From the NCBI RefSeq assembly GCF_024198235.1, contig NZ_JAKCFB010000013.1, forward strand, positions 152,479-216,478: DNA of 64,000 nucleotides, in the 5' to 3' direction. The notes under the pieces were generated by a model that was not told where the DNA came from, searched no databases, and saw only the letters and a list, made by a program, of their open reading frames with translations. Shown one piece after another: positions 8,771 to 16,925 of the stretch; the first letter of the stretch is position 1, and every line of letters begins with the position of its first letter. The position numbers and the translations under genes were made by a program. This DNA is from Myxococcus dinghuensis (GTDB taxonomy: Bacteria; Myxococcota; Myxococcia; Myxococcales; Myxococcaceae).

Positions 8771-9718
8771 ATGACCGACCGGCTCAGCGGAGTGCACGCG
8801 TTCGTCCAGGCCGCGGAGGCGGGAGGCTTCGCGCTCGCGGCCCAGCGGATGGGGCTGTCCCGCTCCGCCGTGGGCAAGAGCATCGCGCGGCTGGAGCAGC
8901 GGCTGGGCACGCGCCTGTTCCAGCGCACCACGCGCCAGCAGCGCCTCACCGAGGACGGTCAGGTCTTCTACGAGCGCTGCGTGCGCGCCCTCGCGGAGCT
9001 GGAGGCCGCGGAGGCCGCGCTCGACTCCGGACGCCGCGAGCCCACGGGGCGACTGCGCGTCACCGCGTCCGTGCTGTTCGGCCGGCACCTCGTCGCGCCG
9101 CTCCTGTGTGAGCTGGCCCGCGAGCACCCGGGCCTGGAGCTGGAGCTGTCCTTCAGCGACCGCGTGGTGGACCTCATCGAGGACGGCTACGACCTGGCCA
9201 TCCGCGTCGCGCCGCTCGCGGACCAGGCCGGGCTCACCGCGCGGAAGCTCGGCGCGCAGATGATGACCGTCTGCGCGTCACCCGACTACCTCGCCCGGCG
9301 CGGTCGCCCCCGGACGCTCGAGGACCTGCCCCACCACGAGGCCATCACCTATGGGCGCCATGGCCTCAGCAAGCCGTGGCTGTTCCCGGACGGGAAGGGA
9401 GGCGACACGCCCGTCCGCGTCCAGGGACGCCTGCGCCTGGATGACCTGGAGTCCGTCGCGGACGCCGCCACACGGGGCCTGGGGCTCGCGTGGCTCCCCT
9501 GCTGGCTCGTCACGGAGCGGCTGCGCCGAGGCGAGCTGGTGGCGCTGCTCGAGTCCGCGGGCCGCCACGGCAACGAAATCTTCGCCGTGTGGCCACAGAA
9601 CAAGCACCTGCCCACCAAGGTGCGCGCGGCCGTCGACCTGCTCGCGGCGCGCATCCCCGAGCGGCTCGCCCGCACCGCGCGAAAGCCCCCGCGCCCACAC
9701 ACCGGACGGACACGCTGA
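8771..9718 (+). CDS. LysR-family transcriptional regulator
   Basis: A 315-aa LysR regulator. The N-terminal winged HTH (about residues 3-60) includes FVQAAEAGGFALAAQRMGLS and SRSAVGKSIARLEQRLG. A periplasmic-binding-protein-like effector domain follows, with LRVTASVLFGRHLVAP and VDLIEDGYDLAIRV. The open frame begins at 8522 inside the divergent gene; ATG 8771, preceded by GGAGG, starts at the conserved LSGVHAFV block. It probably controls the divergent MDR gene and possibly itself. The inducer is unknown. Confidence 0.92.
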   Translation: MTDRLSGVHAFVQAAEAGGFALAAQRMGLSRSAVGKSIARLEQRLGTRLFQRTTRQQRLTEDGQVFYERCVRALAELEAAEAALDSGRREPTGRLRVTASVLFGRHLVAPLLCELAREHPGLELELSFSDRVVDLIEDGYDLAIRVAPLADQAGLTARKLGAQMMTVCASPDYLARRGRPRTLEDLPHHEAITYGRHGLSKPWLFPDGKGGDTPVRVQGRLRLDDLESVADAATRGLGLAWLPCWLVTERLRRGELVALLESAGRHGNEIFAVWPQNKHLPTKVRAAVDLLAARIPERLARTARKPPRPHTGRTR

Positions 9719-9740
9719 GCCAGGCGCTATGCTCCCGGCC

Positions 9741-10181
9741 ATGACGCTCAAACGAATGGACAACGTCAGCATCGTCGTCGAAGACCTCGCGGCGGCCATC
9801 GCGTTCTTCACCGAGCTGGGGATGGAGCTGGAGGGGAAGACCACCGTCGAGGGTCATTGGGTCGACCGCATCGTCGGGCTCGAGAACGTCCGCTCCGACA
9901 TCGCGATGATGCGGACCCCGGATCGCCACAACCGGCTCGAGCTGACGAGGTTCCACACGCCGCCGGCGACTCGCCTTGAGCCGAAGGACGCCCCGGTGAA
10001 CACGCTGGGCATCCGTCGCATCATGTTCGCCGTCGAAGACATCGACGACGTCGTCGCCCGCCTGCGCACCCACGGCGCGGAGCTCATCGGCGAGGTGGTC
10101 CGGTACGAGGACCTCTATCGGCTCTGCTACATCCGCGGCCCCGAGGGCATCATGGTCGCGCTGGCCGAGGAGCTGCGCTGA
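9741..10181 (+). CDS. VOC-family (glyoxalase/bleomycin-resistance fold) protein
   Basis: A 146-aa vicinal-oxygen-chelate protein. It starts MDNVSIVVEDLAAAIAFFTELG and ends with RGPEGIMVALAEEL, the paired beta-alpha-beta modules of the superfamily. Metal-ligand candidates are the Glu of the last strand (IMVALAEE) and the Glu in NRLELTRF. Such proteins may be dioxygenases, lyases or resistance proteins; nothing here decides between them. ATG 9741 is used; an in-frame ATG at 9729 is possible, and neither has a strong ribosome-binding site. It lies 22 bp after the LysR gene and may share its transcript. Confidence 0.82.
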   Translation: MTLKRMDNVSIVVEDLAAAIAFFTELGMELEGKTTVEGHWVDRIVGLENVRSDIAMMRTPDRHNRLELTRFHTPPATRLEPKDAPVNTLGIRRIMFAVEDIDDVVARLRTHGAELIGEVVRYEDLYRLCYIRGPEGIMVALAEELR

Positions 10182-10520
10182 CGCGTTCGGAAGGACGGCG
10201 GCGATTCGCGCCGCCAAGCCGATTCCGGAGCGCGTGACAAGGGCACGGGGGCGGACACGGAGCCCCGGCGACACTCACACTGGACCGCTGTCACATGGTG
10301 ATGTGGCGGGCTCCCGCCGACGATGCGGCTCGCATCGGCGCCACCCCGAGCCAGTCGGGCACGGGCGCCGCGCCGGTGCCAGGCGCAGGGCCCCGTGAGT
10401 TCGGCGCCCAGATCCATGGACAGCTTCGGGGCGGGCCAGCGAGACAGACCTGGCCGGCCTCCGGGATGCGGGGCAACACGCGAGGCTCGGCCGGCGGTCC
10501 AGGTCGAGCCCTCGCGGCCC
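10182..10520. other. 339-bp convergent intergenic region
   Basis: This region lies between two converging genes and holds no credible ORF. It begins with a 7-bp GC hairpin (GGCGGCG at 10197-10203, CGCCGCC at 10209-10215, loop ATTCG), a terminator candidate for the VOC gene but without a T-tract. The remainder is GC-rich and shows no further structure that I can support. Confidence 0.5.
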
Positions 10521-11006
10521 CTAGAGCTTCAGCCCCTCCCGGATGCGGGCGACCACCTCCGCGGGAGGCGGCGTCACGTCCACGGGCATCGCCCGCTGGG
10601 GCACCTCCAGCGTCTCCAACTGGCTGTCCAGCAGCGACGCCGGCATGAAGTGTCCGTGGCGCTGGGACACCCGCTGCGCCAACACCTCCCTGGGCGCGTG
10701 CAGGTACACCCACCGCAGCTGCGAAGGGTCCACCTCCAGCGTGTCGCGGTGGACACGCTTGAGCGCGGACGACGCCACCACGAGGTCTTCCCCGCGCTCG
10801 ATGGCTTCCTGGATTTGCGCGCGGATGGCGGCCAGCCACGGCCAACGGTCCGAGTCATCCAGCGGGAAACCCGCCGCCATCTTCGCCACGTTGGCCGGCG
10901 AATGCAGGTCGTCCGCGTCCAGGAAGCGCCAGCGGAGCGCCTCCGCCAACTCCCGGCCGACCGTGGTTTTCCCGGCTCCCGTGACTCCCATGACGATGAC
11001 CACCAT
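10521..11006 (-). CDS. gntK: Gluconokinase
   Basis: A 161-aa gluconate kinase of the GntK type (P-loop kinase), phosphorylating D-gluconate to 6-phosphogluconate. The P-loop GVTGAGKTT is at residues 7-15. The GntK hallmark DADDLHSPANVAKMAAGFPL and DDSDRWPWL follows, then SSALKRVHRDTL. The open frame reaches 11228, but ATG 11006 has AGGAGG 9 bp upstream and begins exactly at the conserved core. No gluconate permease or Entner-Doudoroff genes are adjacent. Confidence 0.95.
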   Translation of the reverse strand: MVVIVMGVTGAGKTTVGRELAEALRWRFLDADDLHSPANVAKMAAGFPLDDSDRWPWLAAIRAQIQEAIERGEDLVVASSALKRVHRDTLEVDPSQLRWVYLHAPREVLAQRVSQRHGHFMPASLLDSQLETLEVPQRAMPVDVTPPPAEVVARIREGLKL

Positions 11007-11175
11007 CCCGTGCGGCCTCCTCGAACCCGGTGATTCCAGCATGGTGTGTCCGAGGGGCGTCTCCGGCCACTCGCTCGGGTGTTTGATTCCCACCGCTCTA
11101 CGTCCTGGGAATGTCGGACCCAGCGGGTACTCTTCGGTTCGTCGCCGCTTCAGGACGCGGCACGGAGGATTCATC

Positions 11176-12252
11176 GTGGCGGACATCGCGGACGGCGCGC
11201 AGGTCGAAGTGCAGGGTTCGGGCTCCAAGCCCTACATCCTCAAGAACACGGGCGGGGTGTACTCGTGCTCCTGTCCGGCCTGGCGCAACCAGTCCATCGC
11301 CATCGAGCGGCGCACCTGCAAGCACCTGCGCCGGGTGCGCGGAGACGCCGCGGAGGACGCCCGCTGCGGCGCCGCCGCCACCGCCGTGAAGCCCACCCGC
11401 GCCAGGCCCCAGGGCGCGGAGGCGGACGGGGAAGGGGGCGCAGAGGAGAAGGCGCCGCCGCTGTTGCTGGCCCACCCGTGGGAGAACGACGTGGACCTCA
11501 CGGACTGGTGGATGAGCGAGAAGCTCGACGGCGTGCGGGCGTACTGGGACGGCAAGCGCTTCTGGTCGCGCCTGGGCAACGAGTTCTTCGCGCCGGACTG
11601 GTTCACCGCGGGGCTGCCGGACTTCCCGCTGGACGGAGAGCTGTTCGGTGGACGCAAGCGCTTCCAGCGCACGGTGAGCGTGGTGCGCCGGCAGGACCGC
11701 AGCCCGGACTGGAAGGAGCTGGCCTTCGTCGTGTTCGACGCGCCGGCGGTGGCGGGGGCGTTCGAGGACCGGCTGGAGCACTGCCGCAAGTGGCTGGAGG
11801 ACGCGAAGCCCACGTATGCGCGGTGGCACGAGCACGGGCGCTGCCAGGGCACGGAGCACCTGCGCGAGGAGCTGGCGCGCGTGGAGGGGCTGGGCGGCGA
11901 GGGGCTGATGCTGCGCAAGCCGGGCTCGAAGTACGAGGTGGGGCGCTCGCACACGCTGCTGAAGGTGAAGAGCTTCAAGGACGACGAGGCCGTCGTCGTC
12001 GGGCACGTGGCCGGCGCGGGGCGGCACAAGGGGCGGCTGGGCGCGCTGGAGGTGGAGCTGCGCAACGGCAAGCGCTTCAACGTGGGCACGGGCTTCTCGG
12101 ACGCGGAGCGCGCGGCGCCTCCCGCCCTGGGCACGCTCATCACCTTCCGCTACCAGGAGCTGTCCAACGACGGCGTGCCGCGCTTCCCGTCCTACGTCGG
12201 CGTCCGCATCGACGCGCCCGCGTTCCCGGTGAAGGCGAAGGCGAAGCGCTGA
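11176..12252 (+). CDS. ATP-dependent DNA ligase with N-terminal SWIM-type zinc motif
   Basis: A 358-aa protein. The N-terminal ~50 residues carry a CxC-x14-CxH SWIM-like zinc motif (Cys31, Cys33, Cys48, His50). A ~45-residue linker precedes an ATP-dependent ligase core with motif I SEKLDGVRAYW (nucleotidyl lysine Lys116), LDGELFGG, EGLMLRKPGSKYEVGR and LLKVKSF. A short OB-fold region follows. It should seal nicked DNA via an adenylated lysine, with the SWIM motif probably aiding nucleic-acid or protein binding. The GTG start at 11176 has GGAGG 7 bp upstream; the frame is open from 10543 only by chance. It is small compared with full repair ligases and converges on an AraC gene with 6 bp between. 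Confidence 0.9.
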   Translation: MADIADGAQVEVQGSGSKPYILKNTGGVYSCSCPAWRNQSIAIERRTCKHLRRVRGDAAEDARCGAAATAVKPTRARPQGAEADGEGGAEEKAPPLLLAHPWENDVDLTDWWMSEKLDGVRAYWDGKRFWSRLGNEFFAPDWFTAGLPDFPLDGELFGGRKRFQRTVSVVRRQDRSPDWKELAFVVFDAPAVAGAFEDRLEHCRKWLEDAKPTYARWHEHGRCQGTEHLREELARVEGLGGEGLMLRKPGSKYEVGRSHTLLKVKSFKDDEAVVVGHVAGAGRHKGRLGALEVELRNGKRFNVGTGFSDAERAAPPALGTLITFRYQELSNDGVPRFPSYVGVRIDAPAFPVKAKAKR

Positions 12253-12258
12253 CGGCGC

Positions 12259-13032
12259 TCAGCAGTACGTGCCCGAACCGAAGAAGCGCGACGGGGCCTC
12301 TCCGACGACGGCGCGCAGCTCGCGGTTGAAGTGGGGCTGGTCGTAGTAGCCGGAGGCGTGCGCCAGCCGGGAGAAGCTCATCCCGGGCCGGTACGCGGAG
12401 ACGGCCTGCCGCATGCGCAGGATGGAGGCGAGCCGCTTGGGCGAGGCGCCCACCGCGCGGCGGAAGCCCTTCTCCAGCGCGTCCTGGCTCAGCCCCACCT
12501 CGCGCGCGAGCGCCGCGATGCGCACGGCGCTCGGCTCCTCGTGGACCGCCCGCACCGCCGCCAGCACGGCGCCGCTGACGGGTTCGGGGCGCAGGCGCGA
12601 GAGCAGGAACGCCTCGAAGACCGCCACGCGCCGGGCATCGTCCTCCGCCTCGGCGATGCGCGACGCCACGCGGTCCACGTCGGCGTGGGGCACCAGCGTC
12701 TCGAGCGCCAGCGTCTCGCCCAGCAGCTCGTGCAGGGGCTCCTCGAAGAAGCGGGCCGCGCCGGCCGCGTGGAACTTGGCGAGGATGATGGCCCCCCCCG
12801 CCAGCGTGCGCATGCGGCGCGCGTCCACGCGCAGCCCGGTGATGACGTGGTCCGGGACCGGGAGCGTCCGCGCGTCCTCGAGCATCTGGGACGTCCCGCC
12901 GAAGCGGAAGCCCACGATGATGCTCGGCTCCGGGACCAGGACGCGCGTCACCAGCTCCCGCGCCTCCACGACCTCGAAGGCACGGACGAACGGGGCGAGC
13001 CTGGGACCCGGGGCGAACGTCGTCACGCGCAT
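12259..13032 (-). CDS. AraC-family transcriptional regulator
   Basis: A 257-aa one-component regulator. Residues ~1-150 form a sensory region of the type seen in AraC proteins with FAPGPRLAPFVRAF and a VPDHVITGLR segment. The C-terminal ~100 residues are the double HTH, with VRIAALAREVGLSQDALEKG and a canonical FSRLAHASGYYDQPHFNREL second helix pair. Start at ATG 13032 with GGAGG 5 bp upstream; in-frame starts up to 13071 exist. Divergent from a small lipoprotein gene across 86 bp, which is a plausible target. The effector is unknown. Confidence 0.9.
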   Translation of the reverse strand: MRVTTFAPGPRLAPFVRAFEVVEARELVTRVLVPEPSIIVGFRFGGTSQMLEDARTLPVPDHVITGLRVDARRMRTLAGGAIILAKFHAAGAARFFEEPLHELLGETLALETLVPHADVDRVASRIAEAEDDARRVAVFEAFLLSRLRPEPVSGAVLAAVRAVHEEPSAVRIAALAREVGLSQDALEKGFRRAVGASPKRLASILRMRQAVSAYRPGMSFSRLAHASGYYDQPHFNRELRAVVGEAPSRFFGSGTYC

Positions 13033-13118
13033 GACGCCCTCCAGCATGCGCCTCATGGGGGGCGAACGCACTGAATTCGTCCAAGCCCCCTCCCGGCGCC
13101 GCTCATTACCTTGCGCCC

Positions 13119-13574
13119 ATGAAGAAACGAGCCCTGCCGTGGATGGCCTCGGCCGTCCTGCTGCTGTCCTCCTGCACCACGACCCACGCCGCGCCTGACG
13201 CGCCGGAACGGACCGCCTCCATGAAGATGCCCCTCGACCTCGACCAGCACCCGAACCTCCACTTCCGCATCGACCGCATCACCGTGCCGACCGCCTCCCG
13301 GGCCGAGCTGGAGACGGCCATGCACCGCATCACCGCGCTCCTGCGCGAGCAGCCCGGCTTCCTGGGCAACGTCGTCTTCGAGCGCAAGGGCGACGCGGGG
13401 ACCCTCGTCCTCGTGACGATGGCGACCTGGGAGAGCGCCGAGGCGATGGCCAAGGCCGGCGAGGCCGTGCGCGCGCACAACCAGCGCATCGGGTTCGACG
13501 CGCAGGCGCTCTTCCAGCGGCTGGGCGCGACGATGGAGCGCGGCGACTACATCGCCCCCCGCGAACTCCAGTAG
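13119..13574 (+). CDS. Lipoprotein with antibiotic-biosynthesis-monooxygenase-like domain
   Basis: A 151-aa protein with a lipoprotein signal (hydrophobic run ending LLLSSC, lipid Cys at 19). The mature part resembles the ABM dimeric alpha/beta-barrel fold: DRITVPTASRAELETAM, then LREQPGFLGNVVFER and ATWESAEAMAKAGEAV. ABM-fold proteins include quinol monooxygenases and heme-degrading enzymes, but many are uncharacterised, and an exported lipidated version is unusual. It may be controlled by the divergent AraC regulator. Confidence 0.72.
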   Translation: MKKRALPWMASAVLLLSSCTTTHAAPDAPERTASMKMPLDLDQHPNLHFRIDRITVPTASRAELETAMHRITALLREQPGFLGNVVFERKGDAGTLVLVTMATWESAEAMAKAGEAVRAHNQRIGFDAQALFQRLGATMERGDYIAPRELQ

Positions 13575-13757
13575 CCGGGTCGCCTGGGACACTCGGCCTG
13601 AGAGAGACTCTGTGCGCTAGCCGTCATCGCAAGTGCGCGAGGCCGCGTCGCGAGGCGGGGGCTGTCCGCACGTGGATGCAGGCCCGGTCTATAGAGAGAC
13701 GCTCCCCCCTTCGCCGGAAACGGCGTCGCGCTGTTCCAGTGTCTGCTCGAGGTGACC

Positions 13758-14249
13758 ATGCACTGCGAGCTCTGTCTTTCGGACCATGCCGAGGATGTCC
13801 CCTGTCATTCCCAGGGAGCGCACCTGGGCAACCGCCACGAAGCGCCGCGGTCCGCGTGTCCCCGGCGCGCGGGCCTCTCGCCTCGCCACCGGGTGGAGCC
13901 GCTGGCGCGCGTGGCGCCGTGGTGCGTGCGCGTGCAGCACCCGGAGGGCGTGGACGTGCATGGCGTGGAGCTGGCGCGGGGCGGCTTGTTCCTGCACTGC
14001 CGGGAGCCCTTCCCGCCGCTCCTCACCCGGCTGTCGCTGACGTTGCGGCTGGAGGGAGAGGACGTGGCCTGCGAGGGCGAGGTGGTGCGCCACGTCGACG
14101 CCGCGCACGCGCACGTCTGGAGTGGTTCACCGGGCATCGGCGTGCAGCTCGCGCGGCCCCCGCCCCGGCTGCGCGAGCTGTTCGAGCGGGTGCGCCTCCA
14201 CGCCCCGGCGACGGTCGACGACGCGGAGCCGCCGCTCAGCGAACGGTGA
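13758..14249 (+). CDS. PilZ-like domain protein with degenerate c-di-GMP motif
   Basis: A 163-aa protein. Residues ~50-140 resemble the short PilZ barrels common in myxobacteria (VRVQHPEGVDVHGVELARGGLFLH, then a SLTLRLEGEDVACEGEVVR strand pair). The usual (D/N)xSxxG motif reads ELARGG and no RxxxR is clear, so c-di-GMP binding is doubtful. The N-terminus has CxxC and two more Cys (residues 3, 6, 16, 35), a possible zinc site. ATG 13758 with GAGG upstream is preferred to the GTG at 13752. Its 3' end overlaps the opposing ceramidase gene by 14 bp. Confidence 0.6.
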   Translation: MHCELCLSDHAEDVPCHSQGAHLGNRHEAPRSACPRRAGLSPRHRVEPLARVAPWCVRVQHPEGVDVHGVELARGGLFLHCREPFPPLLTRLSLTLRLEGEDVACEGEVVRHVDAAHAHVWSGSPGIGVQLARPPPRLRELFERVRLHAPATVDDAEPPLSER

Positions 14250-16266
14250 AGGCGCGGGAGGCGCCGAAGTACGGGCGCACGCGGCCGTCCCAGCCGGACT
14301 TCCACTCGCCTTCGTGGAGGAGGCGGTAGGTGCCGGGCGTCGCGTCCTGGGGGATGTGCCACTCCACGGTGACGTGGGAGCAGCCCAGGGTGGGCACGCA
14401 GTTCTCGCGTTGCCACAGGTAGCGCGTCTCCCAGTCGCTGTCGTCCGCCACGTCCACCCAGGCGCCGATGGAGCCCTTGCGCTGCACGCGCAGGAAGGTG
14501 CCCTCCTGGTGCAGGTCGTTCTTCGGGTGGCCGCCCCAGAAGGTGACGCTCACGGTGTCGCCGCGCGCGTAGGTGGCGCGGGCGTCGGCGAGGACGTCAC
14601 CGAAGTCGACCCAGAGCAGCTTGTCGTCGAACACGACACCCGGCTGGAGGGCCACCTGGACGTAGCGCAGGTCGGTGGGCGTGGGGCCCGGGGGCACGGC
14701 CTGTCCCTCCACGAGGGAGGTGGCGAGCCCGTCGAAGGATTGCTGGAGGGCCGCGAGGGTCCACGGGCCGAAGTGGGTGGAGGCGCCCTCGTAGTCCTGG
14801 CGGGCGTACTCCTCGCGGGTGGCGACGTAGCCGGCGTAGTCGTTGGAGAGGCCGGCGATGACGACGTCGGTGACGCCGAGCGGGGCGAGCCGGGCCTGCA
14901 CGGTGTCGCGCAGGCGGCGGCCGGCCATGGTGGTCAGCTCGAAGGGCACGGCGACGAGGGCGAGCGGGCCGATGGTGACGAGTTGGAGGGGCAACACCTC
15001 CGGGGACCACGGGTGGGGGAGCATGGTGCCCGTCTCGAGGACGATGGGCTTCTCCGCCTGGCAGGGCGTGGTGGTGAGGGCGCAGGTGAACTGGCTCCAG
15101 AGGTCGTGGATGGCGGCGCAGGAGGCGCCCTCCACGCCGTAGCCCGGGCCGTCCTCGGCGCCGGCGAGCATGGACAGGCCGATGGCGGCGGGACAGGTGC
15201 GGCGCGGCGGGCCGTCGGTGAAGGCGGGGGCGACGTCCACCGCGTCCATCTTCACGAAGGTGTGGCGGTAGTCGACGCCGCCGGTGAGCGGCCGGTCGGC
15301 CTGGTTCCACAGGCGGGTGGCGAAGTCGTACTGGCGGCGGGCGGACAGCTCGGTGTCCTCGAAGTCGTCGGCGCCTCCGCCGTTCGTGCCGCCGAGGATG
15401 TTGGGGGTGACATCGCCCTCGTTGGATTGGGCGAAGGCGGCGACGAAGGTGTCGCCGGCGTCGTGGGTCCGCTCGAAGAGGGAGGAGGCGAGGCCCTTGT
15501 TGTCGCCGCTGATGAGGTGGTGGGTGTTGCCCATCGACGTGGCGTGGACGGCGAACCAGTTGATGAGGCCCAGGTCGGAGCCGTCGGTGCGCGTCAGGCG
15601 CACGAGCGTCATGCGGGGGTCGACGTCGAGCGGATAGCGGGCGCGCTCCTCGGCGGGGTTGCGCAGGTAGGCCTGGGGGGAGCGGTTGCGGCTGGCGCCG
15701 AGGAGGTCCCCGGAGGCCAGGCGCAGGGTGCCTTCTCCCAGGCGGGTGTGCGCGCGGGCGATGGAGGTGACGATGCCGGAGACGATGGCCTCGAAGTTCT
15801 GGGGGACGAAGCCGAAGGTGGTGAGGTTGTAGAGGGTGTGGTGCGAGTAGCCGCCGGGCCCCGAGTGGGTGTGCGTGGCGCTGAGGAGGACGTTGTCCTC
15901 GGTGTAGAGGTCGCCGAAGCGGGCGTGCAGGCGCTCGACGACCTGGCGGCGCACGGACTCGAAGACCATGCCCAGGTCGGCGCTGACGAAGGCGACCCGG
16001 CGGCCGTTGCAGGGCGAGGCGATGACGAAGGCGCGCGAGCGCAGGCGCTGGTGGATGCCGGAGGTCTGCTGGGCGAGCTGGGCGTAGCCCATCATGCCCA
16101 CCTCGGCGGCGGGGCCGGTGATGTCGGCCATGCCCGCGCCGACGAGGAAGCGCGAGCTGCCCGCACACGTGTCCGCGCTCGCGGAGGCCACGGGGCCCGT
16201 GGCCCATGACGTCGCGGACAGGACGAGGCCGAGCGCCAGGGTGAGCGGGAACAGGGTCGCGCGCAT
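14236..16266 (-). CDS. Neutral/alkaline ceramidase
   Basis: A 676-aa secreted enzyme with a signal peptide (MRATLFPLTLALGLVLSATS). It should cleave the N-acyl bond of ceramide to sphingosine and fatty acid. Family marks are GMADITGPAAEVGMMGYA at the mature N-terminus, SATHTHSGPGG with metal-binding His, and QSNEGDVTPN with the nucleophile Ser at about residue 281 (Ser274 in the Pseudomonas enzyme). Length matches the family. Start ATG 16266 has GGAGG 5-6 bp upstream; the open frame above it is chance. In a predatory soil bacterium the target could be eukaryotic ceramide or the organism's own sphingolipids. Tail-to-tail overlap with the PilZ-like gene. Confidence 0.94.
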   Translation of the reverse strand: MRATLFPLTLALGLVLSATSWATGPVASASADTCAGSSRFLVGAGMADITGPAAEVGMMGYAQLAQQTSGIHQRLRSRAFVIASPCNGRRVAFVSADLGMVFESVRRQVVERLHARFGDLYTEDNVLLSATHTHSGPGGYSHHTLYNLTTFGFVPQNFEAIVSGIVTSIARAHTRLGEGTLRLASGDLLGASRNRSPQAYLRNPAEERARYPLDVDPRMTLVRLTRTDGSDLGLINWFAVHATSMGNTHHLISGDNKGLASSLFERTHDAGDTFVAAFAQSNEGDVTPNILGGTNGGGADDFEDTELSARRQYDFATRLWNQADRPLTGGVDYRHTFVKMDAVDVAPAFTDGPPRRTCPAAIGLSMLAGAEDGPGYGVEGASCAAIHDLWSQFTCALTTTPCQAEKPIVLETGTMLPHPWSPEVLPLQLVTIGPLALVAVPFELTTMAGRRLRDTVQARLAPLGVTDVVIAGLSNDYAGYVATREEYARQDYEGASTHFGPWTLAALQQSFDGLATSLVEGQAVPPGPTPTDLRYVQVALQPGVVFDDKLLWVDFGDVLADARATYARGDTVSVTFWGGHPKNDLHQEGTFLRVQRKGSIGAWVDVADDSDWETRYLWQRENCVPTLGCSHVTVEWHIPQDATPGTYRLLHEGEWKSGWDGRVRPYFGASRAFTVR

Positions 16267-16459
16267 GCCGTCCTCCAAGGGCGCCGAGGGGACGCGCCAG
16301 GGCAAGAGAGGGCTCGGAGATAAGGGCTGCGCGAGCCGAATGCACGCGCGCGGTGAGCGGTCGTCCGGCGGGTCACAGTCCACATGGCGCCTCAGCAACG
16401 CCTCGCCCGGAGGTGCGGCCGTTGCCCTCACCCAGGGTCCGCCCCCAGCCTCGACTTCG

Positions 16460-16903
16460 ATGCGAACCATGCCAGCCAGGACTCACGCACAGCCGGCAGC
16501 GAGGTCGACGCTCCCCGCGGACCGTCAGCCCGACCTGGACGGAGGAACGGATGCGGGTGTCGCGCCCTCGCCCACGCACGTGGTCGCGGAGGGAATCCGT
16601 TGGCCCACGGAGCTGACACCCCTGGCTACGCTCGACGGGCCCGCGGTCCTCGCCGCGCATTCCGCGCGCCAGAAGGTGCTCGCGGCCATGCCCCGTGAGT
16701 ACGCGAGCAGTTGCGCCTATTCCGCCAAGGCCATGGAGGTCGTCGTGGGCAAGGACGCGGACCTGTACTTCGTCCGCGTCCATCGTCGCCCCGAACGGTG
16801 TGGCCGCATCGCGCCGGGCAGCGGAGCCACACTCGACTGGCACGAACTCTACGCCGTCTCGCCGGAAGGGAAGGTCCTGGCGCGCTTCCCGAACCACCCC
16901 TGA
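16460..16903 (+). CDS. Hypothetical protein
   Basis: I do not recognise this ~147-aa protein. The conserved-looking part is IRWPTELTPLATLDGPAVLA through MEVVVGKDADLYFVRVHRRP and WHELYAVSPEGKVLARFP, a small alpha/beta layout with two Cys (in SSCAYS and ERCGR). The N-terminus (MRTMPARTHAQPAARS) is low complexity and Asp/Gly/Thr-rich. The start is uncertain, with no good ribosome-binding site, and the frame is open to 16094. It converges with the histidine kinase gene, with 22 bp between stops. Confidence 0.5.
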   Translation: MRTMPARTHAQPAARSTLPADRQPDLDGGTDAGVAPSPTHVVAEGIRWPTELTPLATLDGPAVLAAHSARQKVLAAMPREYASSCAYSAKAMEVVVGKDADLYFVRVHRRPERCGRIAPGSGATLDWHELYAVSPEGKVLARFPNHP

Positions 16904-16925
16904 GCCAGCGCCACGCCCAGGCCGC

